Assembly (NCBI GenBank): GCA_905221605.1
Contig: CAJNDS010002523.1
Coordinates: 1,051,098-1,091,097 of the forward strand
Source: Symbiodinium natans
Lineage: Eukaryota > Sar > Dinophyceae > Suessiales > Symbiodiniaceae
Length of the DNA: 40,000 nt
Reading direction: 5' to 3'
Position 1 is the stretch's first letter; each line of letters begins with the position of its first letter. Both the position numbers and the translations under genes were made by a program. The notes under the pieces were generated by a model. It did no database searches. It had not been told where the DNA came from and was given only the letters and a program-made list of their open reading frames with translations. Below, in pieces: positions 17,273-25,765 of the stretch.

Positions 17273-17414
17273 CTCAGTTAGCTACAGCGATGTCTGGCTT
17301 CTCCTCGTGTCATGCAACCCTGTCCAAAACCCTGAACCCCAAGACCTAAACCTACTGAGGTCGACACTTCTTCCCTTACGTCTGGCCACCCATGAACTTT
17401 CAAGCAAGCCGGGC

Positions 17415-17485
17415 TTAGGGTTTAGGGTTTAGGGTTTCGGGTTTAGGGTTTAGGGTTTAGGTTTGGGGTTTAGGGTTTGGGGTTG
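17415..17485. repeat. TTTAGGG array with variants
   Basis: About nine units. 17273-17414 to its left is unique DNA with no recognised feature. Confidence 0.93.
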
Positions 17486-17490
17486 AGAAC

Positions 17491-17524
17491 CCATCCGCGC
17501 CAGCTGCTCGTCGCCGACGAGGGC
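17491..17524 (-). CDS. Ankyrin-like micro-exon candidate (34 nt)
   Basis: On minus, a pyrimidine-rich tract (CTCTTTCTCCACACTCCCCT) leads to CTATCAG, the best acceptor-like site in the window. The 34 nt that follow read ALVGDEQLARMG and end at GTTCTC. AL.GDEQLARM fits the start of an ankyrin second helix. The frame also stays open upstream (TPLRYQALVGDE), which would make the ankyrin match longer if the acceptor is not used. Confidence 0.35.
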
Positions 17525-17562
17525 CTGATAGCGGAGGGGAGTGTGGAGAAAGAGTTCACAGT

Positions 17563-17697
17563 GGGTTTAGGGTTTAGGGTTTAGGGTTTAGGGTTTAGGG
17601 TTCAGGGTTCAGGGTTCAGGGTTTAAGGTTTAGGGTTTAGGGTTTAGGGTTTAGGGTTTTAGGGTCAGGGTTTAGGGTTTAGGGTTTAGGGTTTAGG
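17563..17697. repeat. TTTAGGG array with TTCAGGG block
   Basis: About 18 units. Three adjacent TTCAGGG variants near 17600-17618 mark local copying. Confidence 0.95.
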
Positions 17698-18016
17698 AAG
17701 GAATTCAGGGTCCAAAGTGGGCCCGCATGAAGCCTCCAAAATGAGCACTTAAAATGCTCGACCCTGAACCCTCAACCCTAAACCCTCAACCCTTTAAACC
17801 CTCCACCCAGAAAGGGCCATACAAGCTCGAACGCCTCGCTCTAGAAAGCACCCCCGAAAACAACCCCTAGACCCCAAAACCCTAAACCCTAAAAACCCTA
17901 AACCCAAAAACACTAAGTGGCCTGAGTCGCCCCCATATTTTGCGGGAGATGGGGGTTTACGAAAGTCAGGGGCCCCTACCCTAAACCCTAAACCCTAAAC
18001 CCTAAACCCTAAACCC
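17698..18016. other. Unique and degenerate DNA ending in CCCTAAA array
   Basis: 17760-17905 has CCCTAAA- and CCCTCAA-type words; 17976-18016 is a clean array of about six units. No coding signal. Confidence 0.6.
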
Positions 18017-18204
18017 TCATATACGAGGAATTCCCTTATAATCCTTATAATGAGGACCCCAAGAAGGTGCCCCCCCCCCTTTATTTCGGAGGAAACCCCC
18101 CCATGTTTCGAGGCTTCTTTGGTTGCAGGGGTCCTACGAAAGCAGAGCTGGACTTTCGGGGTGGGCCCTGCAAGATCCCTATAATAGACCAGCCTTGGAG
18201 CGTT
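18017..18204. other. Unique spacer
   Basis: C9 run near 18069; nothing recognised. Confidence 0.45.
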
Positions 18205-18317
18205 TGGGGTTTGGGGTTTAGGATTTAGGGTTTAGGGTTTAGGGTTTAGGGTTTAGGGTTTAGGGTTCAGGGTTTCGGGTTTAGAGTTTAGGGTTCAGGG
18301 TTCTGGGTTTAGGGTGT
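18205..18317. repeat. TTTAGGG array
   Basis: About 15 units with TTTCGGG, TTCAGGG and TTTGGGG variants. Confidence 0.94.
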
Positions 18318-18579
18318 TTTGCTTTTTCCTTGACATTGAGTGTGGAAGCGGTCCAGAAATGAAGGTCTAGGGGCCAAGGTGTAAGCAATCGCCCACCAGC
18401 TTTATGGCCCCTCCCCGAAACCCAAACCCTAAACCCTAAACCCTAAGCCCTAAGCCCTGAATCGACAATCCCCGCAACCCCCAAACCCTTAAAAACCAAG
18501 CCCCATGACCCTAAACTCTGCACCCGAAAACCAAGGAGCCCGAACAATAAACCTGGACCCAACAGCAATGTAGGAATCA
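18318..18579. other. Unique stretch with short CCCTAAA block
   Basis: CCCTAAA-type words at 18420-18460. Island 18318-18415 has no firm frame. Confidence 0.45.
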
Positions 18580-18669
18580 GAAGGGTAGCCTTTTCGGCTT
18601 GAAGGGGTTTATAAGAGAACCTTAAACCCTAAAAACAGGGAATAAGGGCCTACTCTGGGTGCTAGCCCT
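18580..18669. repeat. Dispersed repeat family F, copy 2
   Basis: Closest to copy 3 at 38567-38650: shared GGGTTTATAAGAGAACCTTA-like, AACCCTAAA, AGGGAATAAGGGCCTACTCT and GGGTGCTAG segments. It runs directly into a CCCTAAA array (18665-18712). Confidence 0.72.
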
Positions 18670-18712
18670 AAACCCTCAACCCTAAACCCTAAACCCTAAA
18701 CCCTAAACCCGA
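18665..18712. repeat. CCCTAAA array
   Basis: About seven units, left flank of the exon candidate at 18732. Confidence 0.94.
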
Positions 18713-18731
18713 AACAAAATGGCTTGAAAAC

Positions 18732-18802
18732 CCCTGTGGCGGGCGGCTGCCATGCCCAACGGCGTGATGCCGGCGAGGCAGGCCGCATAGCGGGTCTTCG
18801 TC
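18732..18802 (-). CDS. Ankyrin-repeat exon candidate
   Basis: Minus-strand 71-nt segment after CCTGAG, ending before GTTTTC. The frame reads TKTRYAACLAGITPLGMAAA followed by RHR. ITPLGMAAARHR matches the ankyrin signature TPLHLAA. The preceding YAACLAG resembles the end of a prior repeat. Flanked by CCCTAAA on the left and TTTAGGG on the right. Confidence 0.45.
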
Positions 18803-18835
18803 CTCAGGAATGGGGGTGATTGTGTGGACTTTCGG

Positions 18836-19010
18836 TTTAGGGTTTAGGGTTTAGGGTTTAGGGTTTGGGGTTTGGGGTTTAGGATTTAGGGTTTAGGGTT
18901 TAGGGTTTAGGGTTTAGGATTTAGGGTTTAGGGTTTAGGGTTAGGGTTTAGGGTTTAGGGTTTAGGGTTTGGGGTTCGGGCTTGGGGTTTACGGTTTAGG
19001 GTTTATGGTC
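18836..19010. repeat. TTTAGGG array with GATTTAGGG variants
   Basis: About 22 units. Includes two copies of TTTAGGATTTAGGG block and one TTAGGG hexamer. Confidence 0.95.
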
Positions 19011-19136
19011 AGGGTAGGGGTGGATGTCGGTGCTCTGCAGGGTGTTCGTAGGGTTTCTGGTAGGGTTTCTGGTAGGCTGCTGCCGGGCGGGGTTGGGGAA
19101 GTTGTTGTTTGGGCTTCAGGGAGGTAAGAATTTTCA
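19011..19136. other. Unique spacer
   Basis: Contains a direct repeat of GTAGGGTTTCTG (19048, 19061). No gene seen. Confidence 0.45.
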
Positions 19137-19215
19137 CCCTAAACCCTAAACCCTAAACCCTAAACCCTAAACCCTAAACCCTAAATCCTAAACCCCAAAC
19201 CCCAAACCCTAAGGC
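19137..19215. repeat. CCCTAAA array
   Basis: About ten units, the last few CCCCAAA. Confidence 0.94.
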
Positions 19216-19346
19216 TTAAGGCTTGGGGCCGGGGGTTGAAGATGTAGACCTGGGCATGGGTAACCCCAAACACCTGCACCCAAAACCTACAAACCCGAAA
19301 GCCCGTGACCCGTAAAGCAAACTGCATACAACTTTCCTCCGAAACC

Positions 19347-19642
19347 TAATCCCTTCCCCCTTTTATTAAATGCAACCCTAATGATAAAACACTTTCCGGA
19401 GAATCCTGCCGAAACCCACCCCGCCTTTTAAACCCAATTCCGAATTAGGGGGGTGGTTCAGGCCTCCAGTAAACCCCTCAACACCAATAAAACCCTCAGA
19501 GAGTTTAGGGTTGGGGGTCTAGGTTAAGGGTTTAGGGGTTAGAGTCCTTATGACATTTCGATAAGAATACCCCCTAATTATAAAAACAGCTTTCGAATTT
19601 TTAAAGGGGGGGGGGCCGTTTAATATTAGGGGGAAGGGATTA
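19347..19642. mobile_element. Inverted-repeat element H (about 296 bp)
   Basis: Left end TAATCCCTTCCCCCTTTTAT and right end ATTAGGGGGAAGGGATTA are inverse complements with minor changes, both with TTTAAT/ATTAAA next to them. A second nested inverted pair lies inside (GAATTAGGGGGG at 19441 and CCCCCTAATTAT at 19571). TTTAGGG-type words sit in the middle (19503-19540). Single copy here; no coding capacity. Confidence 0.6.
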
Positions 19643-19680
19643 AAATCCTACAATCCCAATAAACTACCTTGACAGCCAAA

Positions 19681-19775
19681 ACTCTGACTGCGGGCTAGGG
19701 TGCTCTATGTTGGGCGGGAGAACTAGGCGTTCAAGGCCCTCCACCTTGTACATCTTGAAGACCCCGCAAAACGAT
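19681..19775 (-). CDS. Possible coding exon, unrecognised
   Basis: After AAAGCTTTAG on minus, one frame is open for about 33 codons: FCGVFKMYKVEGLERLVLPP, then NIEHPSPQSEFW. The other two frames stop early. Composition looks protein-like; I do not recognise the family. The 3' boundary is not defined. Confidence 0.35.
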
Positions 19776-20126
19776 CTAAAGCTTTTCGGGTTTAGGGTTG
19801 AGGGTTTAGGTTTTAGGTTTTCGGGTTTAGCATCCTCAAAACCCTTAAACCCTAAACCCTAAACCCGCCGGAGCTCAACAATGCCCACTCGGAAAGCTCA
19901 CTTCCGATGGTCTACTCAAGTCTTTTTATTGAGGGGTCTCATATCTATTGCCCAAAACTGCTTGGTGCCCTAGAAAGAGACGTCTGGGTATTTACCAAAA
20001 TGGGAGCACCCCTTTTAGAGCCAAAAAGAATGGAATCCCGTGAAAGGGACCCCCAAACAAGGTACCCTTACTTTCGAACCTAAACCCTAAACCCTAAACC
20101 CCATATGATATTTGAGCAAGTATGAT
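19776..20126. other. Unique DNA with short telomere-type blocks
   Basis: TTTAGGG words 19785-19830, CCCTAAA words 19840-19865 and 20080-20102. Rest unassigned. Confidence 0.45.
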
Positions 20127-20186
20127 TTGAAAACAAGCCCCTCGTGAAGCGAGCCGCATGACGTTCTTCAGGCCCCAGATGGATGC
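20127..20186 (-). CDS. Ankyrin-like exon candidate
   Basis: After CTCTGAAG on minus, the frame reads ASIWGLKNVMRLASRGACFQ and then stays open for IILAQISYGV. AS..GLKNVMRLASRGA fits helix one end, helix two and the GA turn of an ankyrin repeat. No clear GT donor at the end, so the 3' border is approximate. Confidence 0.4.
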
Positions 20187-20244
20187 CTTCAGAGTACTTT
20201 GGGGCTTCGGAGCTTGGGGCGCAGGGCTTGGGAGTTCAGAGTCG

Positions 20245-20350
20245 AGCCCTAAACCCTAAACCCTAAACCCTAAACCCTAAACCCTAAACCCGAAACCCGA
20301 AACCCGAAGCCCCTAAACCCTAAACCCTAAACCCTAAACCCTAAACCCTA
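20245..20350. repeat. CCCTAAA array with CCCGAAA block
   Basis: About 15 units. Three adjacent CCCGAAA variants at 20287-20308. Confidence 0.95.
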
Positions 20351-20374
20351 CTGAACTAGCTTAACTTCCATCAC

Positions 20375-20427
20375 CGCACATCGCGTGGTGGCGCACCAAG
20401 TGCGTAGGAGGGGGAGGACCGCCCTCC
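20375..20427 (-). CDS. Possible ankyrin-helix micro-exon
   Basis: 53-nt minus segment between TTCGCAG and GTGATG, both good splice matches. One frame reads RAVLPLLRTWCATTRC, compatible with an ankyrin second helix; another frame is also open. Array arrangement is CCCTAAA left and TTTAGGG right. Confidence 0.25.
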
Positions 20428-20483
20428 CTGCGAACTCCGTCCTTTGATCTGGTCAGTCCCCTTTTTTACGTGCCCCAAACATG

Positions 20484-20606
20484 GGGGGGGGGGGGGGGGG
20501 GGGCCGGCCTTATAGTGGTTTGGGGTTTAGGGTTTAGGGTTTAGGGTTTTTAGGGTTTAGGGTTTAGGGTTTGGGGTTTCGGGTCTAGGGTTTAGGGTTT
20601 AGGGCC
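20484..20606. repeat. Poly-G tract and TTTAGGG array
   Basis: About 19 consecutive G (20484-20502), then about 11 TTTAGGG units with variants (20520-20606). The homopolymer may be mis-sized in assembly. Confidence 0.9.
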
Positions 20607-20802
20607 AAAAGGGGCCACAGTTTAGAGAAGTGTGTGTTGGGTGCGATTGCTGCCGGGGTTTAGGGTTTAGGGGTTACGGTTTAGAGTTTGGGGTTTCGGG
20701 TTTAGGATTTAGGGTTTAGGGCACCCGAAGCCAGACCTCTCTACGTGAAGACTCACAAGTCGTCGGAGGTAGGGAATAAGAACAAGAAAGAGGGAGAAGA
20801 CC

Positions 20803-20865
20803 TAAACCCTAAACCCTAAACCCTAAACCCTAAACCCTAAACCCTAAACCCTAAACCCTAAACTC
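20803..20865. repeat. CCCTAAA array
   Basis: About nine perfect units. 20607-20802 to its left is unique DNA with one degenerate TTTAGGG block (20655-20720). Confidence 0.95.
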
Positions 20866-20874
20866 CCCGGAGAC

Positions 20875-20961
20875 CTGTGCTTGCGCCATCCACGCCAAGA
20901 CCGCAAATCCGCCAGTGGGCCGCGCACGCGCGTTGGGGTCCTCGGATCGCGTGGATGGGTT
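20875..20961 (-). CDS. Ankyrin-repeat exon candidate (87 nt, phase 0)
   Basis: Minus segment of 29 codons between CCCCGCAG and GTCTCC. It reads NPSTRSEDPNARARPTGGFA followed by VLAWMAQAQ. SEDPNARARPTGGFAVLAWMAQ matches the ankyrin loop and first helix (ADPNARD..G.TALHLAA..). Both borders are in frame (multiple of three). CCCTAAA array left, TTTAGGG array right. Confidence 0.45.
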
Positions 20962-21002
20962 CTGCGGGGCTCCCTTGGGTCTCTTAGGCCTAGGCATGGT
21001 TG

Positions 21003-21180
21003 GTTTAGGGGCTTCGGGTTTCGGGTTTAGGGTTTCGGGTTTAGGGTTTCGGGTTTAGGGTTTAGGGTATAGGGTATAGGGTATAGGGTTTAGGGTTTAG
21101 GGTTTAGGGTTTAGGGTTTAGGGTTTAGGGTTTAGGGTTTAGGGTTTAGGGTTTAGGGTTTAGGGTTTAGGGTTTAGGGT
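21003..21180. repeat. TTTAGGG array with TTTCGGG and TATAGGG blocks
   Basis: TTTCGGG alternates with TTTAGGG at the left, three TATAGGG units follow (21066-21086), then about 13 perfect TTTAGGG units. Confidence 0.96.
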
Positions 21181-21534
21181 CCTCTCCAACAGCCAGCCGC
21201 CAAGTCCCGTGGGACTTGGAGAACAAATCACCCTGCGTAAGTACACGAATGGGCTTCCTGAGGAAAGCTTGGACAAGATGTCCTGCCATAGCATTCTGCC
21301 CTTTTTGAATAGAAGTAAGAAGATTTGCCGAGTGCTGTTAGGGCTGCTAGGGCTGGTAGGCTGAGGGCTCATGAAGGGATTAGGGGCTTATGGAGAGGGG
21401 CTTTAGGGCTGGATTGGGAACTTGGGAATGGAGGAGTCTAGAGATTTCGAGCTGGCGGCTCTAGATCTCCACGCCTGGCACTCAACACGAACACCTCGAA
21501 ATCGCGAACCCAAAGCCCCAATCCCTGATCCCTC
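21181..21534. other. Unique 350-bp stretch
   Basis: A minus frame of about 70 codons (21160-21372) begins MSPQPTSPSSPNSTRQIFLL and partly overlaps the array. Protein-like but unassigned; may be chance. Confidence 0.3.
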
Positions 21535-21570
21535 AACCCTAAACCCTAAACCCTAAACCCTAAACCCTAC
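21535..21570. repeat. Short CCCTAAA array
   Basis: Five units, left flank of the exon candidate at 21585. Confidence 0.93.
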
Positions 21571-21584
21571 AGCTTAGAGCTTAC

Positions 21585-21649
21585 TTGCAGGTCGGCGGCC
21601 GCGCGGTGGGCGAGGAGTAGCCGCGCCTTCTGCTGCGCGAAGGAGTTGC
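21585..21649 (-). CDS. Ankyrin-like exon candidate
   Basis: 65-nt minus segment after CCCTTGAG and ending CAA before GTAAGC, a consensus donor. Frame reads NSFAQQKARLLLAHRAAADL, then Q. KARLLLAHRAAADLQ fits an ankyrin second helix plus loop and closely resembles ARLLLAHRAEPPNPA at 11555-11610, which supports a shared origin. Confidence 0.42.
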
Positions 21650-21679
21650 CTCAAGGGTTGGGCTGCAGGATTTAGTTTA

Positions 21680-21783
21680 GGGCTTAGGGTTAGGGTTGAG
21701 GGTTGAGGGTTGAGGGTTTAGGGTTTAGCGTTTAAGGTTTAGGGTTTGGGGTTTAGGGTTTAGGGTTTAGGGTTTAGGGTTAT
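21680..21783. repeat. TTGAGGG then TTTAGGG array
   Basis: Three TTGAGGG units, then about nine TTTAGGG units with variants. Confidence 0.94.
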
Positions 21784-22384
21784 ATAGAGTTCAGGGCTCA
21801 GGGCCCAGGCCCCAAACCCTTAACCATTAAAACCCGAAACAAAATGAAATCCTACTCCAATGGTAATTAAACAGAGCTTGGGCTACACACAGGACACGCC
21901 GCAGCTGTTTACAAACTTCTACGGGAAATAAGCCCGAAACCCACTAAAATCCCAAACCCTTGCTTAAGGATTTTTGGTACCCCTACTACTAACTATCCCC
22001 AATGGATCCACACATGAGACAAACTGGGCGTGTGTCAGGGGACGCCGGGTAGTAGCTTAACATGAGGGTTTATAGTGTATAGGCTTGAGGGAAGTCCCCT
22101 GCCGATTCGCCAGCTATCAAACCCTAAACCCTAGATTTGCCATCGTCTCCAGGTGCCCCCCTGAACCAAAACTCCTGCAGCGCGCCCCTTGATCATGAAA
22201 CCCTCAAGCCTCATAACCCTAACCCCCTCAATTTAAGGCTAAAGCCCTACCCTGCCCCCCCGGCCCCCCCTCCCCAACCAACCAACCCACAACAAGGCCC
22301 GAAAAAGCCTTATATCAAGCACTTTGATTGGAGGTAGTTAAGGAAGTGGGGGGGATGGTATGGGACTCAAACTGCAACATCCTC
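21784..22384. other. Unique 600-bp stretch
   Basis: A plus frame 21861-21932 reads VIKQSLGYTQDTPQLFTNFY and ends GK-stop after an AAACAG acceptor-like site, a possible last exon. A C-rich 66-codon plus frame (22137-22337) is proline-rich with no motif. Nothing firm. Confidence 0.3.
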
Positions 22385-22436
22385 AACCCCAAACCCTAAA
22401 CCCTAAACCCCAAACCCCAAACCCCAAACCCTAAAC
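22385..22436. repeat. CCCTAAA/CCCCAAA array
   Basis: About seven units, directly abutting the exon candidate at 22437. Confidence 0.93.
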
Positions 22437-22505
22437 CCAAAGACTTTGGCGCCCAGCGCCTCGGGACATCAGCGCCAGGGCGTGCAAGGGCCCCCAGCCA
22501 GCGCC
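22437..22505 (-). CDS. Ankyrin-repeat exon candidate (69 nt, phase 0)
   Basis: 23 codons on minus between CCCCCAG and GTTTAG, where the donor is the first array unit. Reads GAGWGPLHALALMSRGAGRQ, then SLW. GWGPLHALALMSRGAG is a close match to the ankyrin G.TPLH.LA core. Arrays abut both sides (CCCTAAA left, TTTAGGG right at 22512), so the island is little more than the putative exon. Confidence 0.45.
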
Positions 22506-22511
22506 CTGGGG

Positions 22512-22588
22512 GTTTAGGGTCTAGGGTTTAGGGTTTAGGGTTTAGGGGTTAGGGTGTAGGGTTTAGGGTTTAGGGTTTAGGGTTTCGG
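22512..22588. repeat. TTTAGGG array
   Basis: About 11 units with TCTAGGG, GTTAGGG and GTGTAGGG variants. Confidence 0.94.
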
Positions 22589-23032
22589 GGGGAACCCTTC
22601 CTGGCAGAGTGTGCGAACACCTGTCAGTCTTGCGCATGAATCGACCTTATCATCCTGGCGCTTGGAGCGCTCAGTCATATTGCTGTTTCACAAAAACCAC
22701 GAGACCGTCATGAGTCTGTCTACGTGACAGGAACTCCCTTGGGCTGGCCATCCTTCTGGGCTGCTCACCTTGTTCAACCTGTGAGGCAGCAGCTGACCGG
22801 ATCTACAAGAAAGCTCACTGCTGCAATGATGATAACCTACTGATATACTACAGATTCACAATCTACCACCACGAATAACTTCGATGATGCCGGTGAGGCG
22901 GGTGTGTGTGGGGGGGGGAAGGGTTTCATTCTTGCTTAAGAACCCTCTCCCTCTGAACCCCATTTACAACCTCCTACACTCCAAACTCCCCCTCCTGGTA
23001 CCAGGCTATGAAACCCTGTGCCCTAAGCCCTA
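22589..23032. other. Unique 440-bp stretch
   Basis: One plus frame is open for about 50 codons (22680-22840) and includes VTGTPLGWPSFWAAHLVQPV; no family recognised. A G8 run with GT repeats lies near 22900. Confidence 0.35.
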
Positions 23033-23141
23033 CTTGGAGGTTCATGGGTACTTACAAGTGGGGTATAAGTACCCTAAATAAGGTCATTGCCAAAATTTCC
23101 ATACTTACAACCCTACGTATCAGTACCCATGAAGCTCCAAG
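23033..23141. mobile_element. Family A MITE-like element, copy 3 (109 bp)
   Basis: Starts CTTGGAGGTTCATGGGTACTT and ends GTACCCATGAAGCTCCAAG; arms ACTTACAAG and CTTACAACC pair. Flanked by TA on both sides (23031-23032, 23142-23143), and a CCCTAAA array starts straight after the right TA. Confidence 0.82.
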
Positions 23142-23242
23142 TAACCCTAAACCCTAAACCCTAAACTCTAAACCCTAAACCCTAAACCCCTGCCTGCAAC
23201 TCTGGGTTGGGATCGCACTTCGCCGCCAGCCTCTGGTTAGAG

Positions 23243-23439
23243 TTGGGATGTTACCCCTTATACTAGCAGTCCTGAATAGTGATGATAGTAGGGGGTACTA
23301 TGATCCCTCTGGTGGGGGGTACTAGAATCCCTACGGTTTGGGCTTCAGGGTTTAGGGTTTAGGGGCCCTTCATAGAGATTGTAGTACATCCATTCTCATC
23401 CCTATTTAAGAGCTGTTAGTATAAGGGTGAAGATCCCAA
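23243..23439. mobile_element. Family B element, copy 3, enlarged by telomere-type sequence
   Basis: Ends TTGGGATGTTACCCCTTATA and AAGGGTGAAGATCCCAAG are family B termini, with the inner CTAGCAGTCC/AGCTGTTAG pair. At 197 bp it is nearly twice the 101-bp form. The extra middle holds a duplicated GGGGTACTA..ATCCCT block and a GGCTTCAGGGTTTAGGGTTT piece (23341-23360). Confidence 0.75.
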
Positions 23440-23639
23440 GCTTTGAGCCTTTAGGAACTTGGAGCTTAGTATGGACCCTTTCAGGTTCGGTGGAGTTCAG
23501 GTTAAAACCCTAAACCCTAAGATTCAGGGGCTTTTGCGGACACAGAGGGCTTCGGAGCGGCCTTCAGGTTCTGATGAAAAGGTCGGCTTCGGGGTCTAGG
23601 GACCCTGTACCAAAAGCCGTACACCCTAAACCCTCAACC
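23440..23639. other. Unique DNA, nothing recognised
   Basis: Short CCCTAAA word at 23505-23518. No coding or repeat signal. Confidence 0.45.
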
Positions 23640-23838
23640 TTAAGCCCTAAGCTTTCAACCCTAAACCCTAAACCCTAAGCCCTAAGCCCCTAAAACCTAT
23701 ATCCCAAACCCGAAACCCAAAAACCCGAAACCCTAAACCCTAACCCTGAACCCTCATCCCGAAACCCGAAACCCAAACCCCAAACCCTAAACCCTAAACC
23801 CGAAACCCGAAACCCTAAACCCTAAACCCTAAACCCTC
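23640..23838. repeat. CCCTAAA array with CCCGAAA and CCCTAAG variants
   Basis: About 27 imperfect units; CCCGAAACCCGAAA pairs recur near 23706, 23760 and 23798. Confidence 0.93.
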
Positions 23839-23871
23839 CCTAACAAAAACCAACAAACCACTCTCTGCCAC

Positions 23872-23951
23872 CCACGGCGCAGCGCCGCCAAAGTGTCCGA
23901 GCTGGCGAAGGAGGCGACGCCGGTCAGCGGGTGAAGGCCCACGCCGCGACC
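23872..23951 (-). CDS. Ankyrin-like exon candidate
   Basis: 80-nt minus segment after CCCCAAG and ending before GTGGCA. Frame reads GRGVGLHPLTGVASFASSDT, then LAALRRG. G.HPLTGVASFASSDTLAALR has ankyrin spacing (G.TPL..AA..G....V..LL). The frame stays open on both sides, so borders rest on the AG/GT choice. CCCTAAA left, TTTAGGG right. Confidence 0.38.
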
Positions 23952-23966
23952 CTTGGGGTTGAAGGT

Positions 23967-24098
23967 TTGGGGGGGTTTAGGGTTTGGGGTTTGGGGTTTG
24001 GGGTTTAGGGTTTAGGGTTTAGGGTTTAGGGTTTAGAGTTTAGGGTTTGGGGTTTGGGGTTTGGGGTTTGGGGGTTGGGGGTTGGGGGTTTAGGGGCT
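23967..24098. repeat. TTTGGGG/TTTAGGG array
   Basis: Begins TTTGGGG, switches to TTTAGGG, back to TTTGGGG, then TTGGGGG. About 18 units. Confidence 0.95.
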
Positions 24099-24179
24099 TT
24101 TGTAGGCTGTGGGGCCAGCGTAGGGCTTGGGGCTGTTGGCTGACTCCGTGTGTGCTTAGAACCCTAGACAGAAAGTGCC

Positions 24180-24222
24180 CTAAACCCTAAACCCTAAACC
24201 CTAAACCCTAAACCCTAAACAG
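24180..24222. repeat. CCCTAAA array
   Basis: Six units. 24099-24179 is a unique G-rich spacer. Confidence 0.94.
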
Positions 24223-24284
24223 CTGGCAAGGTCGTTTCCAACACGGTGGGCAGTTGAGGGTCGGGCTTGGGGACCCTCCAGCCG

Positions 24285-24605
24285 AACCCTAAACCCGAAA
24301 CCCTACACCCCTAGCCCTAAACCCTATACCCTAAACCCTAAACCCTCAACCCTAAACCCTAAGTTGAGGGCCTTATGGGCTTTCTGGATCTTTTTGGGCT
24401 TCTGGGGGCTTTTGGATCCTTTCGGGCTTTCGCGGCTTTTGGGGCCTTCGGGGCTTTTGGGGCCTTGTAGGGCTTGTAGCTTTTGGGGGTTTTCGGGGCT
24501 TTGGGGCCTTTCGAGGCTTTTGGGGCCCTTTTGGGGCTTTTGGGGCCTTTTTGGGCTTTTGGGGATCGTGGGGTCTTGACGACTTGACGATCTTGCGTTT
24601 TAGGG
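24285..24605. repeat. CCCTAAA block then GGGGCTTTTGGGGCC-type repeat
   Basis: Degenerate CCCTAAA at 24285-24362, then about 240 bp built from GGGGCTTTTGGGGCCTT words with a 15-25 bp rhythm. The 71-codon plus frame over it (rich in G, L, F, W) is a repeat translation. Confidence 0.88.
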
Positions 24606-24628
24606 CGTCAGGCTCACCATGCGTTCAC

Positions 24629-24687
24629 CAAGCAGCCGCTGTGATGCAGTCGGCCTTTGCCTCCACCAGCACCTGTTTCATCTCGGT
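24629..24687 (-). CDS. Ankyrin-like exon candidate (59 nt)
   Basis: Minus segment after CCCCAAAG and ending before GTGAAC. Reads TEMKQVLVEAKADCITAAAW. TEMKQVLVEAKADC is a close match to an ankyrin second helix plus GADVN-type loop (E.V..LLEAGADV). An in-frame stop follows directly after the donor, as expected for intron sequence. Confidence 0.45.
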
Positions 24688-24885
24688 CTTTGGGGGGGGT
24701 CATGGGGTGCTCAAATGGACTTAAGGTTCAGGGGTTTACATGTTGGGGTTCAGGAGTTTTTTTCGGGATACCTTCGTTGCTGCGCTCTCCAACCCTGCAC
24801 AACATGGACATCGTGCTGGTGCGCATCCTAGTCTTCGATGTTTGGGACAAGGCTTGAAGGTGGGGCTCACACATGGCCTCCGGAT
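24688..24885. other. Unique DNA, possible plus-strand frame
   Basis: Plus frames of 66-70 codons cross here. One includes TLHNMDIVLVRILVFDVW; no family recognised. Confidence 0.3.
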
Positions 24886-25200
24886 CCCTAAACCCTAAAC
24901 CCTAAACCCTAAACCCTAAACCCTAAACCCTAAACCCTAAACCCTAAATCCTATCTTCTCTAATCAACCTTCTTGGAACCTTGCCTCCTGGCCTGATCTG
25001 GGGGGCTCCGCAATCGACCTGTCCTGAAGCTTAAGCACCTGAGCCTCTGAAACTCAGGCCGCAAACCTTGAACCCTCGGGTTTTAGGGTTTAGGGTGTAG
25101 AGCTTAGGGTTTCCTTAAACCTCTAAACCTCTAAACCCTAAACCCTAACCCTAACCCTAAACCCTAAACCCTAAACCCCAAGGCCCTAAACCCTGAGCCC
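24886..25200. repeat. CCCTAAA arrays with unique spacer
   Basis: Array of about nine units at 24886-24952, a spacer without recognised feature (24953-25078), a GGTTTAGGG remnant at 25080-25110 and a second CCCTAAA block at 25115-25200. Confidence 0.92.
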
Positions 25201-25312
25201 AGCTCAAGCTCCTTCACACTAGAAGTTCAACCCTAAACCCTAAGAACCCCTGGAGCCTCCACCACCTCTGGACTTCGCACCATGAAGATGGCCTTGGCTG
25301 TGCATGGCTGGG

Positions 25313-25447
25313 TTTAGGGTTTAGGGTTTAGGGTTTAGGGTTTAGGGTTTAGGGTTTAGGGTTTAGGGTTTAGGGTTTAGGGTTTAGGGTTTAGGGTTTA
25401 GGGTTTAGGGTTTAGGGTTTAGGGTTTAGGGTTTAGGGTTTAGGGTG
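25313..25447. repeat. TTTAGGG array, about 19 units
   Basis: Essentially perfect TTTAGGG. One of the longest clean arrays in the window. 25201-25312 before it is unique DNA. Confidence 0.97.
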
Positions 25448-25637
25448 TAGTCTAGGGTTGCAGGGCCTTTGGGTTTGGGACCTTTTGGGCCATTTTGGGA
25501 CGCTTTGGAATGTCAGTTGCAGGGTTTGGGGCTTGTGGGGCCACTTGGATTTTTTTCCTGAGGGATGGCTCTTCTGGCCAGGTGGATGCGGAGGCTTCCC
25601 CTGGCCTCAAGATGGGAATGCCAAAGCCACCCCGTTC
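25448..25637. other. Unique stretch, open plus and minus frames
   Basis: GGGACCTTTTGGGCC-like words at the left. Plus (25458-25694) and minus (25513-25941) frames overlap and both run through the family C element, so neither is a credible gene. Confidence 0.4.
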
Positions 25638-25765
25638 TTAGTAGGGAATGAGGGAATGAGGGCCCTATATATATATATAGATATAGATATATAGATATGT
25701 ATATACATATATATGTACCCTTTAAGGGATTGCATAGGGCCCTCATTCCCTCATTCCCTACTAAG
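25638..25765. mobile_element. Family C MITE-like element, complete copy (128 bp)
   Basis: Perfect inverted termini of about 31 bp (CTTAGTAGGGAATGAGGGAA, then TGAGGGCCCTA) around an AT-rich core of ATATAGATATA-type repeats (25671-25717). A truncated relative lies at 14243-14310. No coding capacity. Confidence 0.87.
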
